Source: Liolophura sinensis (taxonomy: Eukaryota; Mollusca; Polyplacophora; Chitonida; Chitonidae). From it: a stretch of DNA of 64,000 nucleotides. The stretch is from the NCBI RefSeq assembly GCF_032854445.1, contig NC_088303.1:34415501-34479500 (forward strand). Reading direction: 5' to 3'. The first letter of the stretch is position 1. Each line of letters starts with the position of its first letter. The notes under the pieces were generated by a model that had not been told where the DNA came from, searched no databases, and was given only the letters and a program-made list of their open reading frames with translations. Shown here piece after piece: positions 15,001-30,000 of the stretch. A program made the translations under genes and the position numbers.

Positions 15001-18000
15001 TGTGTTACAGTTCCAGACTTGTTGTTGTTATTGTGTGTATATTTGTAGGACGCAGACGACCCAAGATTGAGGTGTACCCTGAACCTGAGATGACTGTACA
15101 GAGAGGAGGCTCCGTGCTGTTCCAGTGTCGGGTCATGGCCGGCGACCCCCCACCCAAGGTCGTCTGGACCAGGTCTGTGTCCTCTCCCATCAAAAGCAAG
15201 GAAACAAAGAATTGCTTATGATAGGTGTTGAGTTTAAAGTTGACTTAGAGTTTTGTGTGATTGAAAACATTTACACTACACCTATTCAGCCATTACCTTC
15301 ATTAGTCTATTACCAGGTACGATGGGGACTGGAGGTTTACACCTTACTTTTCTGGCCGTCACAAAACAGTTTTGCAGATTTTTTTATTTTAATGTTTTGT
15401 CATATTGAGTTTAAAACTTGGCAGATGGCCTCAGCATGACAAGTTATGGATCAAATTTGCTTTTCCTGCTCTTTTGAGCATTTCTAAGGAATTTTTTTTT
15501 TAACAGTTTATCATTTTGATCTTCAGCATGTCGAGTTACCCAACTTACAGCTGATGGAGAAAAAAGTGTGCTGTTATTTTAGACATCATCTACATATAGT
15601 TCAGGCTTCCAGATGTCTACTGACTTGTATCTGACTCTGAGGGAACGATCGAATGTTCAGTTTTATCGGGGTTTTCCTTCGACCATCAACTCTCTCGAGT
15701 CCCTGTATTTAGAAAGGCTTATTTTATTTTTTTTGAACCAGTTACCTCCCCTTATGTAAATTACTGGTGGTGTTCAGCAAACTTTAAATGTCTGACACGG
15801 TATTGTGTTATAATTATGCGGCCTACCTTGTAAGTTCAGGGCTCCATGGCTGAGGTGGTTAGTGTCCCAGCGCAGGCAGCGTAAAGATCCAGGAACGATG
15901 TTGGTTCTTGTTGGCTTCTTCCAGCCATACATGAAAATGTCTATCATCAACCTGCAGATGGTTATGGGTTCCCTCCTGCCATAATGCTGGCTGCTGTTGT
16001 ATATACAGGGGAAAAAAACACCTATGAAATAAATCTTCGTTTGGATTTACTCATGGGTTTGCTGAACCACTGACATATGAGCGAAATATTTCTTTGCAGT
16101 CAATCAAAGAAATTATTACATTAATTAAAAGGCTGAAAACGTGATTAGAGTCGAGGTATGCAAATCACATGATATTTTTGCTCTGTGTTAAGCTGTTTTA
16201 TGTTTTAAACTGTTTTATGTTTTAAACTGTTTTATGTTTGCTAACATTGCTATCTATTGTAGAGCTGGCAATGAGCCGTTCACTGACAACACAGAAATCC
16301 TGGAGAATGGTGTGATCAGATTCATGTCTGTGACGGGTGCCGAGCAGGGCGCCTACATCTGTACAGCTGAGAACGGCATGGGCACCATCACTGTCACCGC
16401 TAATCTCAGGATTAAGGGTAAGCGCAGGGTAAACCACATACATACTTATAACAGAAATCTAGATAGACATGTCTCTATTGTACATAACATGTATGTGACA
16501 TGTCTTTGTATATCTGTATGACACAGCTCATGTTTGTAAATTGAAATGCCTCATGTGACAAAACACTTTCCCCCACAAAACTGACTGGAGAAGATTCTTT
16601 CAAGTCATTTTCTGTGACCGATTTCACATGGCCAGTTTTGAATTAAACCAAAATTGAAATGTTATTTAAGTACTTATTTTTAGGCCATGCAAGATAAAAT
16701 TGATAACGCTTCACAAGTGTTACTATATAAAAATAAGTATATCATGCTTTGAACATTCTAGCCACAAAGGAGGTTTAAGTTTTAAGTCAACAATCATTTG
16801 TGGAATTGGCCACCCTGCACCCTTAATACTCACTCTTGTTACCAGTGTTAATGATTTTTGTTTGCTCCAGGTCCTCCCAGAATTCGTGTCTCCCCAGGAA
16901 ATGTGGTCCGTGTCCGTGAAGGGGACTCTGTCAGGATTGAATGTACCGCAGAAGGAGACCCAACACCATCGGTCTACTGGCACGAAAGGCGAGAAACCTT
17001 CCCAGTGGCAGCTGGGGCTGATGCTATTCCAAGGCAGCTAGGCTCCGCTGTGTTGGCCCTTAACCAGGTCACCCGCAGGGATGCAGGCACATTTACGTGT
17101 ATTGCTGAGAACACAGGGGGCAGAGTGGACCAGAGAATACAGCTGATAGGTGAGTTTCAGCTGCAAAGATTGCACATAATTTGTAAATTTGTTAGCATTG
17201 ACATTTTGACTGTAAAATAAGACCACTGGCGCTTGAAATCCTTAAAAGTGCTTGAATTTAACGAAAAGTTATCAAGATTTTGAAAGTCCTCGAAAAGCAT
17301 TTACTTTGCAAATTAGATCTTTAAAAGTCCTTGAGAAAGGTGATGTTTCAATAAATATGAGGTGGTAAAAAAAGATATAAAAATGTCAAACGGATTAGAT
17401 ATGAGGTCATGTTGCATTGACGTTATCGAACTGAACATGAAGTCATTAAAACATCATGTGTAGGCGAACACTAATCCACCTGGTTGCTACTGTAGGTGTG
17501 CAAGTATAATGCTTTACTGTACAGCTTAAAATTCCAATTAAAGACTTTAGTTTTTATACAGAAGGAAACTTACTCATTCTGGGTACTTTACCTGTATGTG
17601 TACAAGAAAAAAAATGTCGATGAAAGTTAACCATGATCAGAGGAGTATGTATTTTGCTGATATGCAAATTACGCAGTTGTACCTGTGGTTCCAAAATCCA
17701 GAACAATCAGCTAACATATGGTAACATACATGTACATGTTGGTGTATACTAACCTCTTTTAGAATTATGTACACTATTTACCAATAACTCTCTTTTTTGA
17801 CTTTTTCGCTGCTTTTTTTTTTTCTTTTTTGTGTTTAGTTGAAGAACGACAGGTTCCAGCCACTACTGGCTTGACGATTGCTGGTCCTGATTTAGTCAAT
17901 GTTGTGGAGGGACAGACACTGGAACTCAGGTGTGCTGCTGCAGGTAAGCTTTCTCACCTGGCACATTTACCATACACCTGTGTTTATATTAGGACAGCCG

Positions 18001-21000
18001 TACATGGGAAGGTCTGTCAGCAACCATAATGATGGCCGCTGTTGTATATGTGAAATATTCTTGAGTACAGCGTAAAACACCTATCAAATAAATCAAATAA
18101 TTAAATATATTAGGACAGCTCTGTCCTCTGTCATGAAAAGCATTATTTACTGTACACCAAAACTCTTTATGCCAAGTTTGATAGTTCAGAAAGTGTTAAT
18201 ATGTTTAGAAAATGACTACACGTGGTAAGCCATTACATTATAGACTGAGGGGCTTTAGCCCCAGTGGTCTGCTATGTTCATGCTTGCCAGGTGTGTGAAC
18301 ATAATCATTTAGTGCAAGCAAATGATCTGCTATGTTCACGCTTACCAGGTGTGTGAACATGGTCAGATACTGAAAGCAAATGGCAGTAACCTACTGACAT
18401 AATGACACTTGTTCACCCAGAATCATTTGGCATATTGTCCAGTCAAACATGTACAGTAGTTATGTGTGTAATCTGACAACAAATTCAAAACTTCAGCAAA
18501 GCTGGATAAATTGTCACTTTCTTAAGTCGATAAAGAGTCCATGACAAAACAATACAATAATCATGTGAGATTCTGTGTTAGTATTTTGTAAGAAAAAGAC
18601 TTGGTCTACAACATGCAGTCTGGCAAATTTTCCACCTAACGATGCAGACCGAGACAACTCAAGCATAGGGCACCCTATACAAATGTTTTGGAATTTTAAT
18701 CATGTTACTCTCATCATGAACAGGTCGGTAATCTTCCATGTACTAAGTCTGTTGAAAGAGCTCACAAATCTGGTAGAGACGATTAATTAGCCGATAAAAA
18801 CCAAAATGATCAATGGAAACCACTGTACTATCGTTGTTGAGGGCAAAGATACCCTGAAAACAAGGGACGGGCCTTAGCTCAGACAAAATTTTGTGCGAAT
18901 TTCATGGATGGAGATCAGGTTGACTGTTCATGGTTCCCTTGTGAGTGATCAGTGATGCCAGCTGTGGCAAAGGAATTATTCCTTCATTCGTGTTCACTAA
19001 TAGATTTATACTTTTTGTGAATCCCTGAAACTAGCCAATCCAACCAATGTAGTTTGGTCTTGAAAATCAAATGAAAAATGTCCATTAATTACACTGAAAG
19101 TTGCTTTTTCATATGCATGGAGGTTGAGGACTTAGAGTAATGTTGATAAACCACATGCTCTTCTGTCCAAACCAAAATTCCACTGACTTCAGAATTGGGG
19201 ATCAGTGTTATATCAAACCCTGGAGAAATGTCATGTTTACAACTAAGATGCTGTGATGGTAGAGGTCCACCTTAAACATCAGTTGGGAGCAGGGTGGTGT
19301 TTTCCCTAAAGCTGGCTGCCGTCATAAAAGTGAAAGGTATGGCATTAAACAATGAAATAAATAAATAATTAGCAGTTGTTGTCCTTCCCTTCAGGTATTT
19401 TGGCTCCAATTCTGCGCTGGTCCCGCCGTGAAGGCGCCCTGCCCCCAGATCACACCGTCCAGCAGGGCATCCTCACCATACCCAGTATCACGGGGGCATA
19501 TCAGGGAGAGTATATATGCTCTGTCATCACCCCAACCCAGTCGTATGAGGCCACTGTCACCATCATCATATCAGGTATGGTTGTGTGTGTTCGTGATGTT
19601 ATCATCACAATGTAGTGGCCTGTCACCATCATCATATCAGGTATGGTTGTGTATGTTCGTGATGTTATCATCACAATGTGCCACCATCGTCACCTCAGGT
19701 GTGGATGTGTGTGTTTGTGATGTTATCATCACAATGTATTGGCCTGTCACCATCATCATATCATGTATTATATAAAGGATGCTTGTTGTAATAATCACCA
19801 TCAATCGCACCAGGTAAATTTCTGCGTTACATTATCACCATCTTCAAGAAAGTGTGTGTATGTGTCTATCTGTGACCCTTATTTCTAGGACTGCACAGTT
19901 ATGTATCAGTCAACATCGTCATGTGTCATTTTGTACTTTGTAGTGGTTTTTCATGATTGACAGATTTGACTGTCTTTTTGGTTTACCTGCCTGTTGCCTG
20001 TTTCTAGTGTCTCCACGCCTGACCATCTCCCCTGCTCGAGTCTCTGCCAGGCCAGGCAGTCCGCTCTACCTGAGGTGTAGCAGCCAGGGGACTCCGCCCA
20101 TCAACATTGAGTGGAGCAAGGTGAACGGCATCCTGTCGCCCAGTGCAGTGGAGCGTGACGGTATCCTGGAGATTCGTCAGGTGACAGCAGCCGACGCAGG
20201 TCAGTACAGATGTGTGGCGACGAACCAGGCAGGCAGCGCGGAGGGTATAGCTGAAGTCATTATTTCAGGTAAGCATTTATTTCATTGTTTCAGGTAAAAA
20301 TTTAATTCTTTTTCTCAGTCATGCATTTGTATGCTACATGTATTAATTAGGAGTGATTAAACTTTAAGAGAAGTCCTCCAGTAAATTGATAACTCCGCTG
20401 TAATCCTATAAAATGCTGATTTGGATTTTTAGCTGTACCTAAGTGGTGTTGGACAAGACCAAAAAACTGACGAAATAATTCAATAATAAAAAAAAAGACT
20501 GGTGGAATGTTCCTTTATCTGAGAATGTTTCTCTTTTCACACAGTTCCACCCACTGTCGTTGTGTCCCAGAAGAATTACGTCCACACAGTTGGCGAGTTT
20601 GTTGAGTTGAGGTGTCGTGCGACAGGAAGTCCACCTCCACGAGTAACCTGGGAGAAAGAGCTAGGGACATTACCTCCTCGTCATGATATTCAGAACGGCA
20701 TTCTTCAGTAAGTTATATTCAGTCCCTTCTGGCAGAGCACTTGAAGGCACCACCATGCAAATTAACCGCTTATTCATTTAATTGAAAAGCGATCATATAA
20801 ATGTAAATTAAAATGTTTTTGGCTTTTGTTTTTTTACTCGTCAGTGTTCATTGACACACTACTGTACAAAAGACACAAATGTATGCAGTTTAATTTTCAA
20901 CTGTGAAAGGGGAGGCGGGAGGGGTTGTGGCGCCTGAAAAAACTTTGATAATCCTTGAAAATGAAATATAAATTCCTAACCATGTAAAATCTTAATAAAT

Positions 21001-24000
21001 TAGCCAGAAAAATGAAGAGTTGCAATATTTGTGTAACCTTTAAAAGTCCTTGAAAATAAAATATGAATTCCTGGCCATGGAAAACCTCAAAAATTTGCCT
21101 TGAAAAATTTTTGAATTTTCATTAATTGAAAAAGTGTTTCAAAGTTGGGACAGAACAGTGTACTGGTACAAACCCTGAGTCAATGTTGAAATTGAACATT
21201 TTAAGTGGGCAATGTGTGTCAGTGTGGTAAAGGTATACTTCTGTTTGTCCCACAGGATTTACAGCGTGTCTGCAGCTGATGAGGGTCGATACATCTGTAC
21301 AGCATCCAATGAAGCAGGAAGCACCAGAGACTATGCCTACCTGACCGTCCAAGGTTGGTATTTCGGACCTGCTCACTAGTGTAACTTATATGTATCTTTC
21401 ATGCTTTGGGAATGTGGTGATGATGATGATAATATTGCTGGTCACTTTTTGGCCTAACATTATATAGGTAGTCCCAACTTATATGTGTAACTTGTCTTTT
21501 TATTAGTAGCCCCATACCAGTCCCCAATGGGGACTAGGTTTGCACACTGTCAGTCGTTCCATCACGAAAGTTTTCTGGACTTCTTTTTGAAAATGGTACC
21601 ATTGTATTGAATTAAAAGTTAGTACATGGCTTCACCAGAAGTTAGACATCAGGTTGTGATTATTGTTTTTTTCTCCTTTTTGTCCAAACTAAGACTGTTA
21701 TTGTGCAGTTTTGGACTATTTTGTGAAACATTTCATTGAATTGAATTGGAACTTTCATCCTAGCATGTTACAGATCAGTTTTGTACATTTATGTTTGGTT
21801 TTTGACTTCAGCAAATTAACAAGACTTTTCGCAAAAGATTTCCTCATTGTGAATTGAAACTTAATAATACTTTCACATAAATTATAGATCCTGTTTGAAT
21901 GTCAATTTCTTTTCTCTACAGTGTAAAGTAGAGTCTTTTTGTTGCGTTTTATTTTGATACTGCTTGCAGCTAGCAAAGTAACAATAACAAATACAATGAA
22001 AACACTGTGAACATTTAACATCAGCTACACATGTGCCTTGACTATTGGGCTCCTAGAATATATACATCCCAATTTATCCCTAAATTTGAAATATCCGTTA
22101 ATGAAAATATTATGTGTTGGAACATCGTACATAGCTTCAACATGACAGGACGCAGTTTGAGCCTTTTTTAACAAAATGAAGACATTCTTTTTGTTCCTGT
22201 TTTTGACTTTTACAGTTTTTCAGGCTACTTTTTTTTTTCAAATCAGTTGAGACTTGGTTACATAGCAAGCACATGTTGTGGGCCATTTTGTTCATTTAGA
22301 ACAGAATTCTGGTCATATTTGTTCTGTTATATGTATTAAGCTGACAGCTCAAACATGTATTGCTTCAACAGTACTTCCAAAATGCTTGTTATGTTTGGTG
22401 TCGTAGACATGGCTTTGCAGTGAGGCAGCACTATGTGTTGTGTGGCTTAAGACAGGGAGGCACTAATGTGACTTGATGTCAACAATAGTCTTAAACACCA
22501 AACTAACAATCAGACAAGTCAAATAATTCAGAAAACATTAAGCTTGACCATCTCAATCACTTCTGTTTTAGATGTTGGTGGTCCAAGTACTGGTATTAAG
22601 ACGGACACTCAGACTGTGGATGTTGGAGATCGCGTTGAGTTTGAATGTATCGTCACAGGTAATACTGCATGGGCACACAACGCTCCATTATAAATAAATT
22701 TCTTATATATCAAGAATTTATTTTCATTTTCTCTAGTGTGGATGAATTGCAGTTAAAAACAAGATGAAAAGTATCAAGTACCTCAGTACACAACTGTATC
22801 TTTTTTCTCAGTGTCAGTGTGAACAAATCTGGACTAAACATCCGTCAAATAAATAAATAAATACCTTTTTTCCCTTTATGAAATCTACTTTTTTCTACTG
22901 TTTTTTGAATCCATGTTGTAATGACTGTTGCTTTCCACTGTATATTATTAGCACAAATTTCAAGTTTGTCAGACCTTCATATTCATGTACATCTCTCCTT
23001 CCCTTGCCTTTTCCCAGTTTCCACCCACCATAATGTTGGCCACCGTCGTATACCATTCAAAGTAAAATAAATAAAATACATCTCTCCCTCATCAAAGTGT
23101 TGTAGTCAGGTGCCTGATATGTGATATATGTGATGCGTATTGTGTGAAGTTTGTTAGCTATTGATAGCCAGTGTGTGAGGGTTGTAATATAGAAACAGAC
23201 ACCCATGTTAAGTTGGACAATAATTGTAAATCATGTCAGCATAACATGAGAGCTTTCGTTTAATAATTACATGTACATAGTAACCAATCAGCCGAGCACA
23301 AAGAAGTTGCAAAATCGGAGTGGTTTTCTTCACTAAAAGTTCTGAAAGTAAGTGTGAATAAGTGTGAAAAATTTGGGGGATACATGGGTGAGTATATAAT
23401 ATTATTGACAGAGAGATATAAGTTAATAAGATATGCAAGTGAATTCTGTTTTCAGGTACCCCCAGGCCTACCATCCAGTGGAACAAACTTGGCGGTGTCA
23501 TTCCACCCAGAGCTGTTATCGGGGAGGGCATTTTGATCATCCCCCAGGTACAGCCTGAAGACGCAGGCACATACAGGTGCACGGCAACCAATATGGCTGG
23601 ATCCGTCCAATCACAGGTCGTGCTCTTTGTCAGAGGTGAGAGGTCATAGTGTTTGGCGTCAAATAGTATAAGATTCACCTCCCTTTATCAGGTGAATAGT
23701 CCTTTTTTTCTAGAACATTGAATGTATTATAATTTTTAAAATGTGTACTTAAAGAAACTCATGATAATGTCATCCAGATAAAACTGTGAAAATGTTGCAT
23801 TGTTACTCTGTAGTAGAGCAGTCTTGTAGACCTTTCTGGTTGACTTTACATGGATAGTCCAGCAACCTGCAGACGCTTGTGGGTTCCCCCTTTGCTGTGT
23901 TCAGTTTCCTCCTACAATACTGCTGGTCGCCACGGTATAAGTGAAGTACGGTGTTAAACAACAATTAAATAAATGAATCTGCCTGGACCGTGTTGAGGTT

Positions 24001-27000
24001 ACCTTGGTAAATCAGCCAGATTTGACTCTTGCACTGTCATGCATGTGCAGGCAAAAATCACACTGTTCACAGTTAATTTCACAGACAAATGAGGTGTTGC
24101 TTTCATTCTAACCTCAAACAGGGAATTTTTTTTTTTTTTTATATTCTCTTGACTCTACTATTCTAAATGCCTTGGTGGCACCTTGTGAACATAAAAACTG
24201 AATATGTGTATGTGTAATGTCATAGGAGAATATTTTACAATATCATGAACAGTTTTGGAGAAAATTGAAGGACAGACATACAAAGATTCCTTCCTTTATA
24301 GTCAGATTTGTTAAAATGATGGTTTTCCCAAAGCTATACCTTCAGTTGCTTATGTTTTCAGCTCGTCCAGTCATCTCTATACCTCAGAACATCCGTACTG
24401 CAGCCCTGGGGAGTACAGCCAACCTGAACTGTGATGCTCAGGGCTTCCCTCAGCCAGCCATCACCTGGAACAGAAGAGAGGGGCAACTGCCAGGGTAAGA
24501 TTTATACCTCTTGTGGGTGACATGGTAACCCACAGAAGTGGTGAGTGGGTGTGAAGAGAGAGTCATGTGTGGGGCCATTCGCTCTTTACACAGTATCTCA
24601 CCAGGCCCATATTTCAACAGTTGACTTGGTGGATAATGTCAACACTGGTGCAGATTTGTGTTTGTTCATTTGTCAGAGTATCTGTTACATTTTATCATTT
24701 GACTTTTGATACTGCAGTAGGACAAGATCCTCAGACTCTCTTGTGTACAAATACCTTGTACTTCAATGTTTTCCCAGGGACCACATTGTGAGGAACGGAG
24801 AGCTGACCATCCCCACGGTGAGGCGAGAGGATGCGGGTACCTACGTCTGTTCAGCTGCCAACGACTACGGAATAACAGAACATCCTGTTCAGCTGGTTGT
24901 AGGAGGTATGTCTCTTGAACTCTGGAAGCTGGTGGACAATTCATAATCCTGATTTTGGCACTTTTGTGAATTTCTAGAAAGTTCTTCACTGGCACCTGTG
25001 ACCCTGAAATTTTGTTAACACATGCAAATATAAGTTACTCTTACTCTACACAGCACATATAAATTCAAGTATGCGATATCAAGAATAACTCGTTGATGTC
25101 ATTCCAATGTACTCATCATCATATTTCTCTGCAAACAGCCAGCCTTTGTAGTGCTTTGCAAATCATTAGGCTATTTTATAAGGTCGTGGGTTACCACATG
25201 GCACTGCCTGGTTTCCTCCCACCTTATTACTGGTTGCTATTTTATAAGGGAAATATTCTTAAATATGGCGTAAAAGACCAACCAAATATATAAACAAATA
25301 ATTCCAGTGTAACTTACATTTCCTCTGGGAAATATGTGGTTTGAATGTTTTTTTGTCTTTTGTTTTTTCAGACCTGGTACCATACTTCAGCCAGAATCCT
25401 GTATCATACATCAGTTATGCTCCTCTCAGGGATGCGTACCTCAACTTTGATATGCTTGTGTCCTTTAGACCCGAGGCCACTGATGGTAAGACCAAAGAAA
25501 ATTGGGGTTCTGCTTTACTTTCTCCTTGGCATGTACCACTGTTGGGTCAGGAAATCTTCACTCTTGTGACTGTTAAGGAAATTTAGCAGCTAAAACTGAA
25601 GTCCATGTTATTTTTTCATTGCTTTTGAGTGGAAACTTAAACCAACCCGTACCAATTGGTAGGAGTGTGGCTACCGAATGGCTCAGAACAGAGGAGTACT
25701 ACAAGGAAGCACCCTGTACGGTACCAATCAGTTCCACAGGTTTTTAACACATTGGTAACTACCCTAAATGACCTCAAATTTCGCCCACAAAAGTGCATTT
25801 TTAGAGGCGAATAAATGTCACAAAATATTACTTTTAAGTAGAATATCATCTCATCTTCCAAGCAAACCTCAAAACAGCTTTCTAAAATCAACAGTACTCT
25901 CAGAATCAGGACAAATGGGTATGTTAGTCCTGGACAAAGTTTATGGTCATTTTTGGGGTATGTTGGTTTATGTTTGATTGTTACCATGCTTCACGAACCA
26001 GCTGTCAAAAAAAAAAAATTGTAACTAGGCTGTTGCCAAAATCATTGTCAAATCATTTACAAACTGGAACGGATTGGTGTCATCTTCCGATGTGAATCTG
26101 TTCAGTAACGAGTTGTTACATGATTGGTTATTAACCAATCAGTATCAAGCTTTAACAGAATGGTACCAAGCCCTTGGCACTTCAAGAAGATGGCCATACA
26201 GTTTGGTACTATCAGTGAAAGTTTGCCTGTGTAAGCATGATTTCTGCATAAACTTTGACATGGATTCACTTCTCACTCATATGATACAACTTTCCAAATC
26301 GTATTGGTGTACATTTTCCTTTGCCACAACAACTTGTGTTGATGCTAAATTGAGCATTATTTTCTTCCAATAGTCGAGATAACAGTTTCAAAGTCTTGAA
26401 CATAACTGAGATTTAGTCTGTATACATGTTCAACATTTGTCCGACACAATTTGACAGATTTCGTGCTTCAAGTTCATCCATTTGGCACCTGTAACTTATG
26501 TACTATAACATGCCTGTTGGCATAAATTGTTGTGTGCTTTTCTTTGTCCCATACATCACCTGTATTGTACATGCATACTGATGCACAGCAATCTGGCTTA
26601 TGCCTGAGTATTGAATCAACAAGCAGGGTATCGTTTATCACTGGCTGTTGGGGCCTCCATGGCTCAGTTTGTTAGCACGCTAGTGCACCGTAATGACCCA
26701 GGGGTCTCCCACCAAAGCGGTGGCTGTGAGTTCAAGTCCAGCTCATGCTAGTTTCCTCTCCGGCCATATGTGGGAAGGTCTTCCAGCAACCTGCAGATGG
26801 TTGTGGGTTTCCCCTAGGCTCTGCCCGGTTTCCTTCCACCATAATGCTGGTCACATAAGTGAAATATTCTTAAGTACCGCGTAAAACACCAATCAAATAA
26901 ATAAATAAATAAATCATTGGCTGTTTCTCACCCTTCCCCCAGGTTTGGTGTTGTACAACGGCCAATCTGACACAGGTATTGGAGACTTCCTGTGTTTCGG

Positions 27001-30000
27001 CCTCCAGGACAGCTACCCGGAATTCCGCTTCGATGTAGGATCAGGCCCAGCTATCATCCGTGGTAACCGGTCTTTGGAACTGAACAGATGGCACACTGTT
27101 AAACTGAAGAGAGACCGCAAATTGGGTAAGTTAATGCTCTTTAACTCTTAATTAACTTCTGTTAGACAGGTAGCAGAGTGTGAGCTCATCTAGCCACCAA
27201 GATATATTTCTGTAGAAGTTACACCAGCTTTGCATGCAGTGCCTTTTAAGCCCATGGCATACATTTACCTGTATCCATGATTTTTTTTGAAGATTAACAC
27301 CTAACGTTCTTTATTAATACAGGTGCGTGGGGAAGAAAGCTTGAATTGTAAATTTGTTTGTTTTGTTTGAACCATGAAATGACTTTAAATTTTGCTCATG
27401 ACTAAGTTTCTTGTAAAGATCTGATAAAGGTATTTCCAGTTTGTTTGGAAGTTTGAATCAATTCCAACAAGGAAATGTAAGTTTCAGCACTCTAAATAAG
27501 GTTTTGTGACATTAATTTGCCTCTAGAAATGCACTTTTTGGGGGTAAAATCTTAGATGATTTACCGTGATTCTTTTCATTTGCTGATCATAAGAATCTTC
27601 TGCTAGAAAGCCTTCCAAGGTGACCATTCCATGGTCAAAGACAGTCTGTAGTATTCTTGCTATCACAAGACTTCTGAAGTCAAATTTTCAGTTAGGTTTT
27701 AATTGGTGTACAGACATTAAAGAAATAAATTTTTTAACTAAGTGACTGAATATGTGAGCAGAATATTTGTGATGGAAGTTAATGCTGCGTTAAACTAATA
27801 AACTCAAAAGAAAAAAAATGGTGTCAATTGTGATGGTTTCGTATAGTTTTCCAGCACATTGTAAGAATAATGTGAACAAGCCCTGTTAAATAAATAACAC
27901 AAGTAGGGTGAATGTGTTTTAAGCACATAGTGTGGAACAGATATGGGAGCAGCCATTTTGTAGGTGGGTTGTCATAAGTGGACTGTGTTCAGACAAGGGG
28001 AATCACCTGATGTAAAGAAAACGCTGAAAATTAGAGCCAAGAAATTGCCCTTAAATAGGGGAGGAGACTTTAACCAAGACTTACATGTAGCCTTATTTTT
28101 CAACCTTTTCGCATATGAAAGAGCAAGCTTTTGTGCAATTTTTGCACATTTTTAATTTCATTTTAGAGACAAAACTTCATTTGCTGGATTGGCTAGTGTC
28201 AGGGCTTCACAAAAACTATAATTTTATCAACCTACAGAGAAAAATGCCTTCAGAATATGCTTAAATAAACACCTTACAAACATGCAAAAAGGTTGAAGAA
28301 TTACAGTCTGTGTACATGTAGGTGTTTGTACGGAGATGTGTTTTTTTTTTTATTTAGTTTGATATGTCTTTAAGTGTTATTTTTGATCATGTAATGTCAA
28401 CAAAATATTATTCTTAAATATGTATGTGTGTGTGTACTATTCCTTAGCTGTGATTTTCTCTTAAGTTTCATGGCTCACTGTTGAGGGTTAGCACATTATG
28501 ACACCACCTTTATTGCAGAATGTTGGTTCTCGGCCATTATTCTGGAATATTAACTTAGATTTTTATAGCTGCAATACTCCCAATAGGACCTCAAAGATTG
28601 CCATGCCATGTAAACTCTTGTGCTATTGACCCATTGGGCCAAGAATCGTGAAATTCAAGAAATATGACATAGTTTTAATGTTTGATGAAGACTGTAAGGT
28701 TGTCTGCCATGTTTGTACAGATCATTACAATAGAGCACGGACTGTTGGTAAGTGTTCGTCTTCCTCTCTGTCCCCGTGCTTATAATCCAGGTGTATAATC
28801 AGGTGTACTTGTATCTGTGTGTATTGTCATGTAATTACTCTACCACACCTGTCAGTGTATCGTGGAGCAGAGTAGCTTTGTAAGAGTAGGCACACCCAGG
28901 TACACCAGTCATGTTACAAACCCTTCAAGGTCAGACCAACATTACACTACAAATTCCTTAAGGTCGACCTTCACTCAGAAACATTTTCAAAAGGGTGGTG
29001 AAGTCTTGTTGCCTCGGATAGTTTACGTGTCAGCATGCTGAAGCTATAAGGCCCTTGACGAATGAGAACAAATGCTTGAAACCAGCTCTCACAGCTTTGG
29101 CTGCTGGTTCAAGTCCAGAGGTTTGTTAGGTACTTCACAAAGGTCAGTGGTTTACGCCAGTTTCCTCCACGCACAAGGCCACTGTCACATAAATCAAAAC
29201 AAGATAAGCTCTAATGTATTGAAGGCAACATTTTGGTAGCCTTTATTTCAGTGTGCTTGCGTAACCGTTTTCAGGAATGTACAAGAGAAAGAAACGTTCA
29301 GGATTATGTCGTGTGCATTTTTTTCTGCTTTATATTCCAGAAGACTGCTATATAGTTACATGAACACCAAAATATAACCTACCAAAATGTTAACTTCGGT
29401 AATTAGAGATTCTCTTGGTTTCTTTTACACAAAACTATGACCATAGTTCCTTTTTTACCTGGCACATATTTACTATTTTAATATTTTCTTCAACACCAGT
29501 TTAAAAAGTTAAGTCATTGTGGCATGAACTTATATATGAACACATACATTACCTTGAAATTAGCTGTTGGATATGATGTTCATGTAGTTTAGTAAAAGCT
29601 CATTTATAGATTCCACTGTAAGCTCATGAAACTATATGTTGTACAGTTATGTGTATTAGGAAATGAGATTTTGGTTGTTTTCCTGTAACACATTAGCTAG
29701 TTGCATTGTTAGCAAATGGAAATAAATTGTATGTGATTATTGTTTTTGTTTTTTTCCTCTATCATAATGTTTTCATGTGCTTCTTGCACTACTGCACCAC
29801 GCTAAGCATTGATAGGTGTATAAAACTTACGTTTCTGTTATACAATGCTGGTTTAGGTAAGATTTATTATGAGATGCAGAAATAAGAAGACGCATAAAAC
29901 AGTCATGTCAAGTTCACCATCCAATTGCTCCATGTGTAACGCTTTTACTCTTTGCTGCTTCTCTGCTTTTGCTGGGTAAGGCAATTCAGTGTCGCCACAG

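Noticed and set aside
26649-26760. tRNA-like sequence with A and B boxes
   Set aside because: It is the head of a SINE with tail and target duplication; the cloverleaf is degenerate. The same applies to the other copies.
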